DNA from: Flavobacterium hibernum
GTDB lineage: Bacteria; Bacteroidota; Bacteroidia; Flavobacteriales; Flavobacteriaceae
DNA: 64,000 nucleotides
NCBI RefSeq assembly: GCF_000832125.1
Contig: NZ_JPRK01000002.1
Coordinates: 248,001 to 312,000 of the forward strand
Reading direction: 5' to 3'
The notes under the pieces are model-generated. The model saw only the letters and a list, made by a program, of their open reading frames with translations, did no database searches and was not told where the DNA came from. Both the position numbers and the translations under genes were made by a program. Shown in pieces: positions 25,895 to 34,700 of this stretch; within the stretch, counting starts at the first letter, position 1; each line of letters starts with the position of its first letter.

Positions 25895-26565
25895 TTTTCC
25901 CATTTGTATCCTTCGCCGTAAACGGTTTTAATATAATCTCCCGAACCTGCTTTTGAAAGCTTCTTTTTCAGGTTTTTGATGTGTGCGTATATGAAATCGT
26001 GGCTGTCGAGCATATCGGCCATGTCGCCCGATAGGTGTTCGGCGATGGCGGCCTTTGACAGGACCTTGTCATTGTTGCCGATTAGGAACAGAAGAAGGTT
26101 GAGCTCCTTTCTGGTCAGCTCGATTTTCTGTTCATTTACAAGGACCGTTTTGGTGAACACCTCGATCCTGATCTCCTGGAACACCACGCTGTTGCTTCCC
26201 CTGAAGTTCCTGCGTCTTACCAGTGCCTGCATCCTTACCAGCAGTTCGGCAAGATGGAAGGGTTTTGTGAGGTAGTCGTCGGCTCCCAGACTGAAGCCCT
26301 CCAGCCTTGTTTCCAGGGTCTCTTTTGCCGATATGATTATCACCCCGTCGGTTTTGTCCTTGCTTCTCAGCTCCCTGAGGATGTCAAAACCGTTGCCGTC
26401 GGGAAGGCTAAGGTCAAGCAGTATGCAGTCGTAATCGTAATTATCGATCTTATGCACGGCCTGCGCATAATTGTGCGCCGTTTCGCATTTTACGCCATTG
26501 TCCTTGAAATAGCTCTGTATGCTTTGAGCGATATCCTGTTCGTCTTCTATGATTAAAATTTTCAT
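25891..26565 (-). CDS. OmpR-family response regulator
   Basis: A 224-residue regulator. The receiver domain has an acidic pocket (EDEQD), phospho-acceptor Asp51 in ILLDLSLPDG, and Lys in DDYLTKPF. A winged-helix DNA-binding domain follows, with the typical KELNLLLFLIGNNDKVLSK and the C-terminal IKTVYGEGYKWEK. It is the first gene of the rr-hk operon and has a copy of the shared 27-bp box 137 bp upstream, suggesting autoregulation and control of the flanking lipid-modifying operons. Confidence 0.95.
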   Translation of the reverse strand: MKILIIEDEQDIAQSIQSYFKDNGVKCETAHNYAQAVHKIDNYDYDCILLDLSLPDGNGFDILRELRSKDKTDGVIIISAKETLETRLEGFSLGADDYLTKPFHLAELLVRMQALVRRRNFRGSNSVVFQEIRIEVFTKTVLVNEQKIELTRKELNLLLFLIGNNDKVLSKAAIAEHLSGDMADMLDSHDFIYAHIKNLKKKLSKAGSGDYIKTVYGEGYKWEK

Positions 26566-26874
26566 GATGCCATTTTCTTACCGCCCCATGACAGTGCATA
26601 TGCCCACTAAATTTAAGAATTTATGGCAATATATGCGCTGCGGGGCATCATTTTTATAAAACGGCTGTGCCGTTTATATTACAGTCTGTAATAATACGGC
26701 TCAATTTTGAATTAATTCTGAATTTTTGCCTGCAGCACGTTTTTTTAGCAAAATCTGCCTTAAGATTTCGGGGCTTTGATAAAGATTCCCCCAGCCATGA
26801 AAACTGGATGCCGGGAGAATCACATCAAAAAAAAGAGTCTGGGAGCGTATAAATGCCCTATAGGGTTTAATTGC
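26566..26874 (-). promoter_or_regulatory. Intergenic region upstream of the response regulator, with shared 27-bp box (copy 2 at 26702-26728)
   Basis: These 309 bp hold no gene. The box at 26702-26728 begins CAATTTTG and ends CTGAATTTTTG, nearly identical to the copies before the LTA-synthase and PAP2 operons. A smaller inverted repeat (ACGGC...GCCGT, about 26661-26674) lies nearer the gene. The rest is AT-rich with no further structure that I can see. Confidence 0.6.
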
Positions 26875-27525
26875 TCAGCGCTGCACCATGCTGGAAATAA
26901 TATTGATGCTCAATGCCAGTATGGTGGTGTTGAACATAAAGGAAAGCACCCCGTGCACCAGCGCGGTCCTCCTTATCTTCCTGTCCAGTATGGCGACATC
27001 GGACACCTGAAAGGTTGTGCCGATCACAAATGAGAAATAGACAAAGTCGAGATAGTCAGGTTCGCCTTTTCCGGGAAAATCAAGGCCGTTGAGCGAATAA
27101 TGGAGATTGGCGTATTTGAAGGCGAACGTGGTATGGACCACCGCCCAGGCCGTTCCCACCGATGAGAGGGTCATCACCACATGCAGCGCCAGCTCGGAAC
27201 CGGTCTTCTGATCGGCTGAAACATACAGCAGCAAGATGCCCAGAAGGCTTACGGCCGTTGTAAGGAGCATGAACAGGGACAGCACAGCGCGTCCCGAGTC
27301 CTGGTCTTTGGCACTTTTCTTGAGCTCATCCACGCGGCAGGTCAGGATGGTGAACCAGGAGAAGAACAGCTGGGTTAGGGAAAAAGCCAGCCATACCGCC
27401 ATGATGTGCACCGAGGGCCTGCTGGTTCCGATCTCAAGGACAACGGCGGTGAGCAGTCCCGCCGAAGCGGAAATTGCCAGCCTTGACCTGTTGCTGAGCC
27501 GGTTTATAAATACTGTTCCATTCAT
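26875..27525 (-). CDS. DUF1345 domain membrane protein
   Basis: A 216-residue inner-membrane protein with about five hydrophobic segments and the DUF1345 signature: WAVVHTTFAFKYANLHY followed by PDYLDFVYFSFVIGTTFQVSDVAI. No biochemical activity is established for the family. It begins 39 bp after the phosphoethanolamine transferase stop, so it is the last gene of the PAP2-eptA-DUF1345 unit and probably shares its control. Confidence 0.9.
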   Translation of the reverse strand: MNGTVFINRLSNRSRLAISASAGLLTAVVLEIGTSRPSVHIMAVWLAFSLTQLFFSWFTILTCRVDELKKSAKDQDSGRAVLSLFMLLTTAVSLLGILLLYVSADQKTGSELALHVVMTLSSVGTAWAVVHTTFAFKYANLHYSLNGLDFPGKGEPDYLDFVYFSFVIGTTFQVSDVAILDRKIRRTALVHGVLSFMFNTTILALSINIISSMVQR

Positions 27526-27564
27526 AAGAAATTATTTTTATGGCTTGTGCCGGTTGTTTGAATG

Positions 27565-29085
27565 CTATTGGTAAATGTTCATATTTTCATCATAGATGGG
27601 ACTTTCTATATTCAGAAAGTTCAGCACACTGTGGAAGACATGGTACTGGGATGCGGTTTTATCGGCTTTCAGTTTTTTTGAGCCGGGCGAAACCCAGACA
27701 ATAAAAGGAATCTCAAACTGCTCCCTTGAAGCAATGCTCATCGGCAGGCCGTGCATGTAGAGATTTTTTTCGCCGAGCGACTCTCCGTGGTCCGAAACAA
27801 AAATCATAGTGCTGTCAAATTCCTTGAGCTCTTTCAGGTTCTGGATCACGCGGCTGAGCAGGTAATCGGTATAAACTATCGTATTGTCGTAGGCGTTCAT
27901 CAGTTCCTGCTTTGAGCAGTCAGCAAGCTCGACGCTGGTGCAGACCGGATTGAAATACTGGAACGCCGGAGGGTACTTTTTGCTGTAGCTGGGGCCGTGG
28001 CTGGTGCTGGTATGCAGCACCAGAAATATCTTGTCCCTGCTGCTGGCCAGGATCTGCTCCCGGAAAAGGTTAAGCAGGACCTCGTCGTATGCGCATTCCC
28101 TGCCCGGACATGCAGCGCCTAGGTATTTCCGGTCCTGGTAATTTTTGATATGAAGCGGCGGCTCTCCCCAGTTGGCGGTCCTCCAGATGACCTCGACATC
28201 GTTACGGTACAGGTAGTTGGGCAGAATCTCATAAAGCTCATCGGTCTTTTTATGGTCCAGTATCGCCTTCACGCCGCCGGTGGTATAGGTTGCCGAGGAG
28301 ACAGCATTGAAGATATGCAGGTTTTCAGTTTTGGAAAGCAGCGGATTGGTGTTCTTCGGATAGCCGTACAGCGAGAAATTGGCCCTTCTTGCGGATTCCC
28401 CGATGACCAGCACCACAATGGATTTCTTCCTGTCCCTGATGCGGGCATCGGGAAGCAGGATTTCCTTCTGGTTTTTATTGTACTGGTGCACGTAAAACAG
28501 GGAGGTGTTGACCGCATAAGACCATGGCATTGCAAGCCCTCCCAGCTTTTTGGAATTCTTGTCGATCCAAAGCCAGCCGGCTGAATTGATAAATACCAGC
28601 GCCAGCGCAATGAGCAGGCTGCCTGAGCAGAGCGCCGCAAACCTTTTAAGAGGCTCCTTTATGATCTTTATCCTCAAGAGCGCGGCCGAGGGAACTATCC
28701 CGAGCACGAGCACATAAAGCGCCAGCCTGATCGAAAAATAGGCGCTTGATTCAGCATAATTGGTGTTGAGGATATTCCCCACCATGCTTTCGTCTATGAT
28801 CACGCTGTAGGAATTGATGAAATACAGGGCTGCCGCGCTGAGGGCAAAAAAGAGCGAAATGAGAATTCTGCCGAAAATTCCGGTAAGGTAAAGCAGCAGG
28901 TAAAAGACCAGGAAATCCAGCACCAGCATCAGCGCGATGAGGCTGGCGATGGTCATAATGCCGCTGAAACCCGCGTAATTCAGGTTCCCGACCACAAAAG
29001 AGAAGAAGGGGATATGGAAGAACAGGCAGTTGGCCAGGCTGATTAAGGCTGCCATGCGGGCTGCCGGTAGTTTACCTTTTAACAT
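27565..29085 (-). CDS. Lipid A phosphoethanolamine transferase (EptA-like, sulfatase fold)
   Basis: A 506-residue protein with five N-terminal transmembrane helices (about residues 10-170) and a periplasmic catalytic domain. Zinc-site residues are seen in LVIGESARRANFSLYGY (Glu230) and FVSDHGESLGE near the C-terminus. The Thr nucleophile should lie in SSATYTTGG (residues 263-271). CPGRECAYDE supplies a cysteine pair. It moves phosphoethanolamine from phosphatidylethanolamine to lipid A or other glycans and commonly lowers susceptibility to cationic peptides. Its start overlaps the PAP2 stop by 14 bp. Confidence 0.9.
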   Translation of the reverse strand: MLKGKLPAARMAALISLANCLFFHIPFFSFVVGNLNYAGFSGIMTIASLIALMLVLDFLVFYLLLYLTGIFGRILISLFFALSAAALYFINSYSVIIDESMVGNILNTNYAESSAYFSIRLALYVLVLGIVPSAALLRIKIIKEPLKRFAALCSGSLLIALALVFINSAGWLWIDKNSKKLGGLAMPWSYAVNTSLFYVHQYNKNQKEILLPDARIRDRKKSIVVLVIGESARRANFSLYGYPKNTNPLLSKTENLHIFNAVSSATYTTGGVKAILDHKKTDELYEILPNYLYRNDVEVIWRTANWGEPPLHIKNYQDRKYLGAACPGRECAYDEVLLNLFREQILASSRDKIFLVLHTSTSHGPSYSKKYPPAFQYFNPVCTSVELADCSKQELMNAYDNTIVYTDYLLSRVIQNLKELKEFDSTMIFVSDHGESLGEKNLYMHGLPMSIASREQFEIPFIVWVSPGSKKLKADKTASQYHVFHSVLNFLNIESPIYDENMNIYQ

Positions 29086-29971
29086 ATGCGGCGGTAATTT
29101 TATATAGTGATATGGTCAAAACGAATAAAGACAGGCAGAATATGAAAAGGTGCTCCTGCATGATCCTGAAGGCCAGCGCAAGCCAGCATCCCGTGAAGGC
29201 AATGATGAAAAAGGGGTGGTATTTCCTGTTTCCGATCCATTTCCAGATGCGGTACCTTGTTGAGATAAATATGCCGGCAAGGGCGCAGAAGTAGCCTATG
29301 ATGCCCCCGACAAGAACATCAATGGGGTAATGCGCTCCTAGGGCAACCCTTGTGAGGACAAGCGCGAGACCTGCTGACACAAAAAGTGTGCACCAAAAGA
29401 TCCTGTTTATCAGCCTGGCAGGCATAAAGGCAAACATAAGGATGGAAAGCGCCGTAAAAATGGTGATGGAATGCCCTGAGGGCAGGCTGTTGTGCCCTGA
29501 GAGGGTTCTTCCGATTATAATAAAGCTGCCGTTGTCAAAAAAAGCTGCCGGCCTTGGGACATGAAAGAGCTTTTTCAGCACGCTGGAAAACAGGCAGGAA
29601 ACCAGAAGGGCAGAGGCAAGAGACTCCCATATCTTAGGCGCGTGCAGCACAAAAATGCTCAGCAGCGACGCCACCACCAGCGTATTTCCGGTTTCGGTGA
29701 GATTGTACTGCATTTCAGGATATTGGGACAGGGTGGCATTCAGCATAAAGAAATATTCCCTCTGGATCAGGATATACGATTCGGCGCGCAGCGCATCGAG
29801 CATGAAAAGGAACGCGGCGATTAGCAGCAGCAGCACCGCAGGCAGGAAAAAAAGGGTAGGCCGCAGCCTTGAGAAGTTGAATGAAACATAAAGATCCAAA
29901 AGGGGATTGGCCTTTTCGGACGTGATTTTTTCGATGCCCCCATCGGCATTTTCGAGGAATAATTGGCGCAT
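29072..29971 (-). CDS. PAP2 family phosphatase (LpxE/lipid phosphatase-like)
   Basis: A 299-residue membrane phosphatase with all three PAP2 signatures in order: KKLFHVPRP (K-x6-RP), LPSGHSIT (PSGH) and TRVALGAHYPIDVLVGG (SR-x5-H-x3-D type, with Thr-Arg). About six transmembrane helices. Neighbouring eptA suggests a pathway in which this enzyme removes a lipid A phosphate (LpxE role) or an isoprenoid/phospholipid phosphate before or alongside phosphoethanolamine addition; the substrate is not certain. It is first in its operon, with a copy of the 27-bp box 86 bp upstream. Confidence 0.9.
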   Translation of the reverse strand: MRQLFLENADGGIEKITSEKANPLLDLYVSFNFSRLRPTLFFLPAVLLLLIAAFLFMLDALRAESYILIQREYFFMLNATLSQYPEMQYNLTETGNTLVVASLLSIFVLHAPKIWESLASALLVSCLFSSVLKKLFHVPRPAAFFDNGSFIIIGRTLSGHNSLPSGHSITIFTALSILMFAFMPARLINRIFWCTLFVSAGLALVLTRVALGAHYPIDVLVGGIIGYFCALAGIFISTRYRIWKWIGNRKYHPFFIIAFTGCWLALAFRIMQEHLFIFCLSLFVLTISLYKITAAYVKR

Positions 29972-30056
29972 TTTCTAGGACTTTGTTAATCATTGTTTTA
30001 CACTGGCTTAACCAGGGCAAAACATATCGATTCTTTTTTCCCGAAAGTTTACAATC

Positions 30057-30083
30057 CAATTTTGTAATCATCCTGAATTTTCA
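30057..30083 (-). promoter_or_regulatory. Shared 27-bp box, copy 3 (PAP2-eptA-DUF1345 operon)
   Basis: CAATTTTGTAATCATC + CTGAATTTTCA. Similarity to copy 1 extends further on one side (AAAGTTTACA precedes both, at 24481 and about 30043), so about 41 bp are conserved between these two promoters. Confidence 0.6.
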
Positions 30084-30222
30084 TTTCACAGACTTTTATT
30101 TTGGATAATTTTAGTGTTTATTTGTTTGTATATCAGATTATTAAAAATATTTTAAAATTTTCAGAAGAGCAGCAAGTCTCTCAATGCGAGCAGTTTTTTT
30201 TCTGCCGATCCAATGCGTTTTA

Positions 30223-30288
30223 ACATTCGCCGGCGCATTATTTTAACACTGAAATTTTGCATGCGCCGAATGTAAATAGGTATATTTG
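30223..30288 (+). promoter_or_regulatory. Promoter (TTTG-n21-TATATTTG) overlapped by an inverted repeat
   Basis: A textbook Bacteroidetes promoter: TTTG at 30256-30259, a 21-bp spacer, and TATATTTG at 30281-30288, 41 bp before the ATG of the 81-residue protein. Arms ACATTCG...GCGCAT (30223-30238) and ATGCGCCGAATGT (30261-30273) form an inverted repeat whose right arm sits inside the spacer, a good position for a repressor. Confidence 0.6.
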
Positions 30289-30329
30289 GATTTAGAATCC
30301 ACCCAAGACCAACGGTCAGATCTTTCAAA

Positions 30330-30575
30330 ATGGAAAAAGCGATACGACTAAAAGTGAGAAAAGATTTGGATGCCCGCCAGCAGCATACCATCCTTAGGCT
30401 CAAGGGCAGCCTGATTTCCAAAGGCTATACCGAGATTATCCACATCCTGGACAAGGATGAGGAGTTTCATATCAATACCTTTGAAACGCCATCTGAAAAG
30501 CAAGTCGAAGTTAAGCAGTATATCGCTGCATTTATAAATCAGGAAAACATCCTGGATACTGTAACGATCGAATAG
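30330..30575 (+). CDS. Small hypothetical protein
   Basis: An 81-residue soluble protein of unknown family. It reads as alternating strands and helices (KAIRLKVRKDL; HTILRLKGSLISKGYTEIIHILDKDEEFHINTF) and ends in an acidic tail. It is monocistronic, with a textbook TTTG/TAnnTTTG promoter and an inverted repeat in the spacer, which supports a real, regulated gene. Confidence 0.65.
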   Translation: MEKAIRLKVRKDLDARQQHTILRLKGSLISKGYTEIIHILDKDEEFHINTFETPSEKQVEVKQYIAAFINQENILDTVTIE

Positions 30576-30700
30576 GTTCAATTTTCAAATAAAAGCTGCT
30601 TCGGTTGTGAAGGCAGAAGCACTTTTTGGTTTTAAGGTTGCACATGCTGCAAATAATTGTAATTTTATAAAAAATCTTACTAAAAACTTTTGGCGCATTG

Positions 30701-31747
30701 ATGAACATTGATTTTCTGGATGCAGGCTGTGCGGATGCCATCCATATTAATTTTAAAGGCACTGATGATAAAACGCACAACATCATAATTGACGGCGGCA
30801 GCGAGAAGAGCCGCCTTTATGAGTCAGGGCTCAGAAAGAGATTGCATGAAATAGCCAACGTCAGAAAAGAAATAATTGATATATGGATCATCACCCACAT
30901 TGATGATGATCATATAGGCGGAATTCTCCGTCTTCTTAAAGATGCTGACCTTCTGAAAGCCGTGGATCTCTCCAGAACCACTTTCTGGTTCAATTATTCC
31001 AACTGGGACTATGACACCGGCATCCGGAGCAATAACTTAAAAAATGTCAAGCAGGGCATTACCCTTAGGGAGTACCTTGCAGCCCATTCACATGTAAAAC
31101 AGGACATAACCGACAGCCACCCCCTGATTGATTTATGGGGAGCCAAATTGATTATCCTGTCTCCCGACAATGCAAAATACAATTCGCTTCTCAAGCTGTG
31201 GAAAAATGAGGAAGTGAAAATGAGGGATAAGGAGCCTTCATCTTTAAAAAGCATTAGAAATAATGACTACGGCAGGAGGATTGAAGATTTCGACACTTCC
31301 AGGGAAGTGAAGGATGTTTCGGTGGAAAACGGATCAAGCATAAGTTTTATGCTGCAGTTCAACGGCGAATCATTTCTGTTTACTGCCGACAGCCATCCTG
31401 ATGTACTTGTCTCGGCTATCAGGAGAAAATTCGGAGGGCAGAAGATCAAGCTAAAGCATATGCAGATTCCCCATCACGGAAGCAGGTATAATACAAGCAA
31501 TGCTCTACTGGAGCTGGTTGACTGCGAAAATTACATTATTTCAGCAGATGGATATAACCGTTCAAATCTGCCCAACAAGGAAACTTTAGTGAAAGTGCTT
31601 CGCGCCAATCCCGATAAAAACATCAATTTTTTTATCACGCAGGAAAATGAACTTACAAGGAACATTTTTAAAGCAGATCCAGAATTTAATACTAATCTAA
31701 TATTTCCCCAGCCGGGAAACAGCCACCTTCACTTTGAAATAGGATGA
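30701..31747 (+). CDS. MBL-fold (ComEC-like) metallohydrolase, partner of the protease-NTPase
   Basis: A 348-residue cytoplasmic metallo-beta-lactamase-fold protein. The metal motif is His66-x-Asp68-x-Asp70-His71 in THIDDDHIGG. Later ligand positions are seen in LFTADSHPD and IPHHGSRYNTSN, close to the ComEC/Rec2 nuclease-like branch. The ATG at 30701 is preferred to the adjacent TTG. Its TGA overlaps the ATG of the 1706-residue gene (ATGA), so the two are translationally coupled. MBL partners accompany some Avs-type antiphage NTPases; a nuclease or nucleotide hydrolase effector is inferred. Confidence 0.88.
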   Translation: MNIDFLDAGCADAIHINFKGTDDKTHNIIIDGGSEKSRLYESGLRKRLHEIANVRKEIIDIWIITHIDDDHIGGILRLLKDADLLKAVDLSRTTFWFNYSNWDYDTGIRSNNLKNVKQGITLREYLAAHSHVKQDITDSHPLIDLWGAKLIILSPDNAKYNSLLKLWKNEEVKMRDKEPSSLKSIRNNDYGRRIEDFDTSREVKDVSVENGSSISFMLQFNGESFLFTADSHPDVLVSAIRRKFGGQKIKLKHMQIPHHGSRYNTSNALLELVDCENYIISADGYNRSNLPNKETLVKVLRANPDKNINFFITQENELTRNIFKADPEFNTNLIFPQPGNSHLHFEIG

Positions 31748-34700
31748 CAGCAGAGAAAGATTTTATAGTAAGAATTGAAAATCCCCAGGGATTCAGCAGC
31801 GGACTTATATATTCGCCGGCCGGCCAATCAGAAGAGGCCTATGTTTTTACGGCAAGACATGCTCTGGTTGGGGATAATGGGATTGCATGGGATTGCAATG
31901 AGCTGTCAGTCGGATTTCTTACTGATAATGGATGGTCTGAGTATAAGCTGCATGATGGGGATGTAATATTATTTGGCGAAAACAATGCAAGTGAAGATAT
32001 AGGAGTACTGATAGTCAAAAAGCAATTCCTTCCCGTATCGCTTAACTATGATAAATGCCCTGAAATCTGCCTGGTGCCGGCTAAAGTCCATGAGCTTGAG
32101 ATAACAGGTTTTCCTAAAGTGGTTCTTAATCAATTAAAAAGAACGCTGCACCATTTGATGCCCCTTAAGGATAGAGATTACGAAAGGCAGATACAGATTG
32201 AAGTATCAGATCCCCTGACCGGGGAGTACAATGACGACAACCTTGTGGAAGGCTATTCGGGAAGTCCGGTATTTGTTAAAGTGAATGACAGATATTTCTG
32301 CTGCGGCCTATTTCTTGCCTATGAGACAAAAAATAAAAGAATATTGGGGATCGATCTTTCTCTGGTAAATGATCTTCTGGCGTCAAGATCGCTGCCCCTT
32401 TTATCATTGCTGCAGATAGAGACAGACCCTACTGTGCTTGAAGCAGCTGAAAAGCTTAATGAAAATTCTTTCAGGGTGCTTTCAAGAATACGAGACAGCG
32501 TTGGAAAAGTCAACCTGCCGAGGACCGAAATTTCAGCCGCTGCTTTGGAAGTTATAAAAAACGGCAAGCTGGCAATATTTACAGGAAAGCCGGGAAGCGG
32601 AAAATCGGCGATGGTTAAGAAGATTTTGGATGGACTAAAAAGCGATTTTGAAATATTTGCTTTTCAGGGCGAGCAGCTGGACAAAAAAAGCATCGAGGAG
32701 ATATTTGCAGATAAGCCCTTCTGCTTTGGCATATCCCTTTCAGAGGTTCTTGATTCCCCGCAATTCGGTAAAAAGAAAATTTTCCTTATAGATAGCATCG
32801 AAAAAATACTTGAAACGGATAATGCTGAGACAATATTGGATTTTTTTGAACTGCTTTTTAAAAGAGAGAATATTACATTAGTGTTTACCTGCAGGAGCTA
32901 TGCGGCCGAGCATTTAAAAATCCGTTTTTTAAGGCAGTTTCCCGCTTTTCCCGATTTTGATGTGCCTGCGCTTGATGCAGCGGAGCTGGAATGCATCGCT
33001 GAGAGCTATCCGATGCTGAGAACGTTAGCAAAAAATAAATCCCTTTTGAAAGTTCTCCAGATTCCCTTTAATCTGGATAAGGCAGTGTCTTTACCTCAGA
33101 ATTCGGTAAAAGATGATATTGATACTGAAGCAAGGTTCAAACAGATCATGTGGGAATATGTGATTGAAGGGCGCGAAAAGGAATCAGATCCCCGAAAAAG
33201 ACAGCTGCGCGGTGAGACATTTATGGAAATTGCCCTGAAGAGGGCATCGGCAATGAGCGCATATGCAACTGTTGAGCACGCACGTGCTGACATACTTCAC
33301 GAGCTGACCGCTGACCATATTATTGATCCCGAACCGGTATACAGAAGAAGCTTTGCGGCAGCTCATGACATCTATGAGGACTGGGCATTGACAAGGCATA
33401 TTGACAGCAATTATCTGCAGTACATTGCTGAAGAGGACAATTACGGCGCTTTTTATGATGCAATAGGAACCGCTCCGGCAGTCCGGCGAGCCTTCAGAAT
33501 CTGGATATCAGAAAAAATACAGGCAATGGACGGATCTGCAGGCCAGCTCGTAAAATCAACCCTCAACGATTCGGCAATCCAAAACTACTGGAAGGATGAA
33601 ATATTAGTTGCTGTCATGCAGTCGCATTACAGCAGTGATTTTCTGCGGGAAAACAAGGATTTTCTATTTTTAGATCAGTTTAAATATTTCATAAGGATAA
33701 TTTTTTTAGTTCGGGTTTCTTGCCAGAAGCCGGATTTTTCCCTCCTGAACGCATTGGATGTGGACAAAAGGACTCAGGTATATCACAATATCAATCTGGT
33801 TCCCTACGGTGAAGTATGGGCCAATCTCATTGAATTTATTTTCTTAAACCTGAATCTGCTGCAGCCACAGATGAGATTGATACTATCAATGCTGCTGCAG
33901 TGGGAGAAAGGCCTGAAAAAAAACGGACCGTTTCCTGCCGAGGCCGAGCATGCGGCTAAAATTTTAATATGGTTTTACAGTAATTTTACATCAGGTGTCC
34001 CATCTGGCCAGGGAAGGGCTAAAACTGAGAATCTTGAAAATGGAATATTAATGCTTTTCCGTCTGTCTGACTTTGTCAAAGATGAATTGAAATCATTAAT
34101 AGAGGATGCGTTTAGAAATAAAAACAGGGATGCTGATTTTGAAATCGGCAATCTGTATGACAAGATTTTAGAGTATGCCCTTGACGGGTACGAAGGGCAG
34201 AAAATATGCAAAAATTATCCTGAACTTGTCCTTGAAATTGCAGAAAGCAAATGGTTTTATTATCCGCCGACTCCTGAGCAGATTGCAGAAATGAAGAGGC
34301 AGTCCATCCTGGGGCCGTACCACCGGTCGATGATGCACACTGAACAGGATTTCGGCTTCAGAAGGAGCACAGAAAGGCATTATTCACCTGGAAGCCCTTA
34401 TGAAACGCCTATATTGAACCTTCTGCTGTATTCTCCCTTTGCAACTGTAGATTTTTTAGTGAAGCTATTTAATCACGCTGCCGATTCCTATATCAAGTCC
34501 GATTTCGGCCGGGACAATGAATTTCTGCATCCTGCCGACCACCGTTCGCAGATAACTGTTATAATGGACGACGGAAGAGAGATTAAACAGCATGCCAGCC
34601 CTTCATTATGGATGATGTTCAGAGGAACCTATTTTAATTCGCCCGATGTTCTGAAATCCTGCCTAATGGCAGCCGAGTGCTATCTGCTGCAGATCGGCCG

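Larger units (their letters stand above)
29972..30329. other. Divergent intergenic region between PAP2 operon and the 81-aa gene
   Basis: These 358 bp hold two regulatory parts: the shared box (30057-30083) serving the minus-strand lipid operon, and a promoter plus inverted repeat (30223-30288) serving the plus-strand small gene. No RNA gene or open frame with support was seen. Confidence 0.6.

Noticed and set aside
24566..25921. 451-aa plus-strand frame
   Set aside because: It is the antisense shadow of the histidine kinase gene, which has all kinase motifs.
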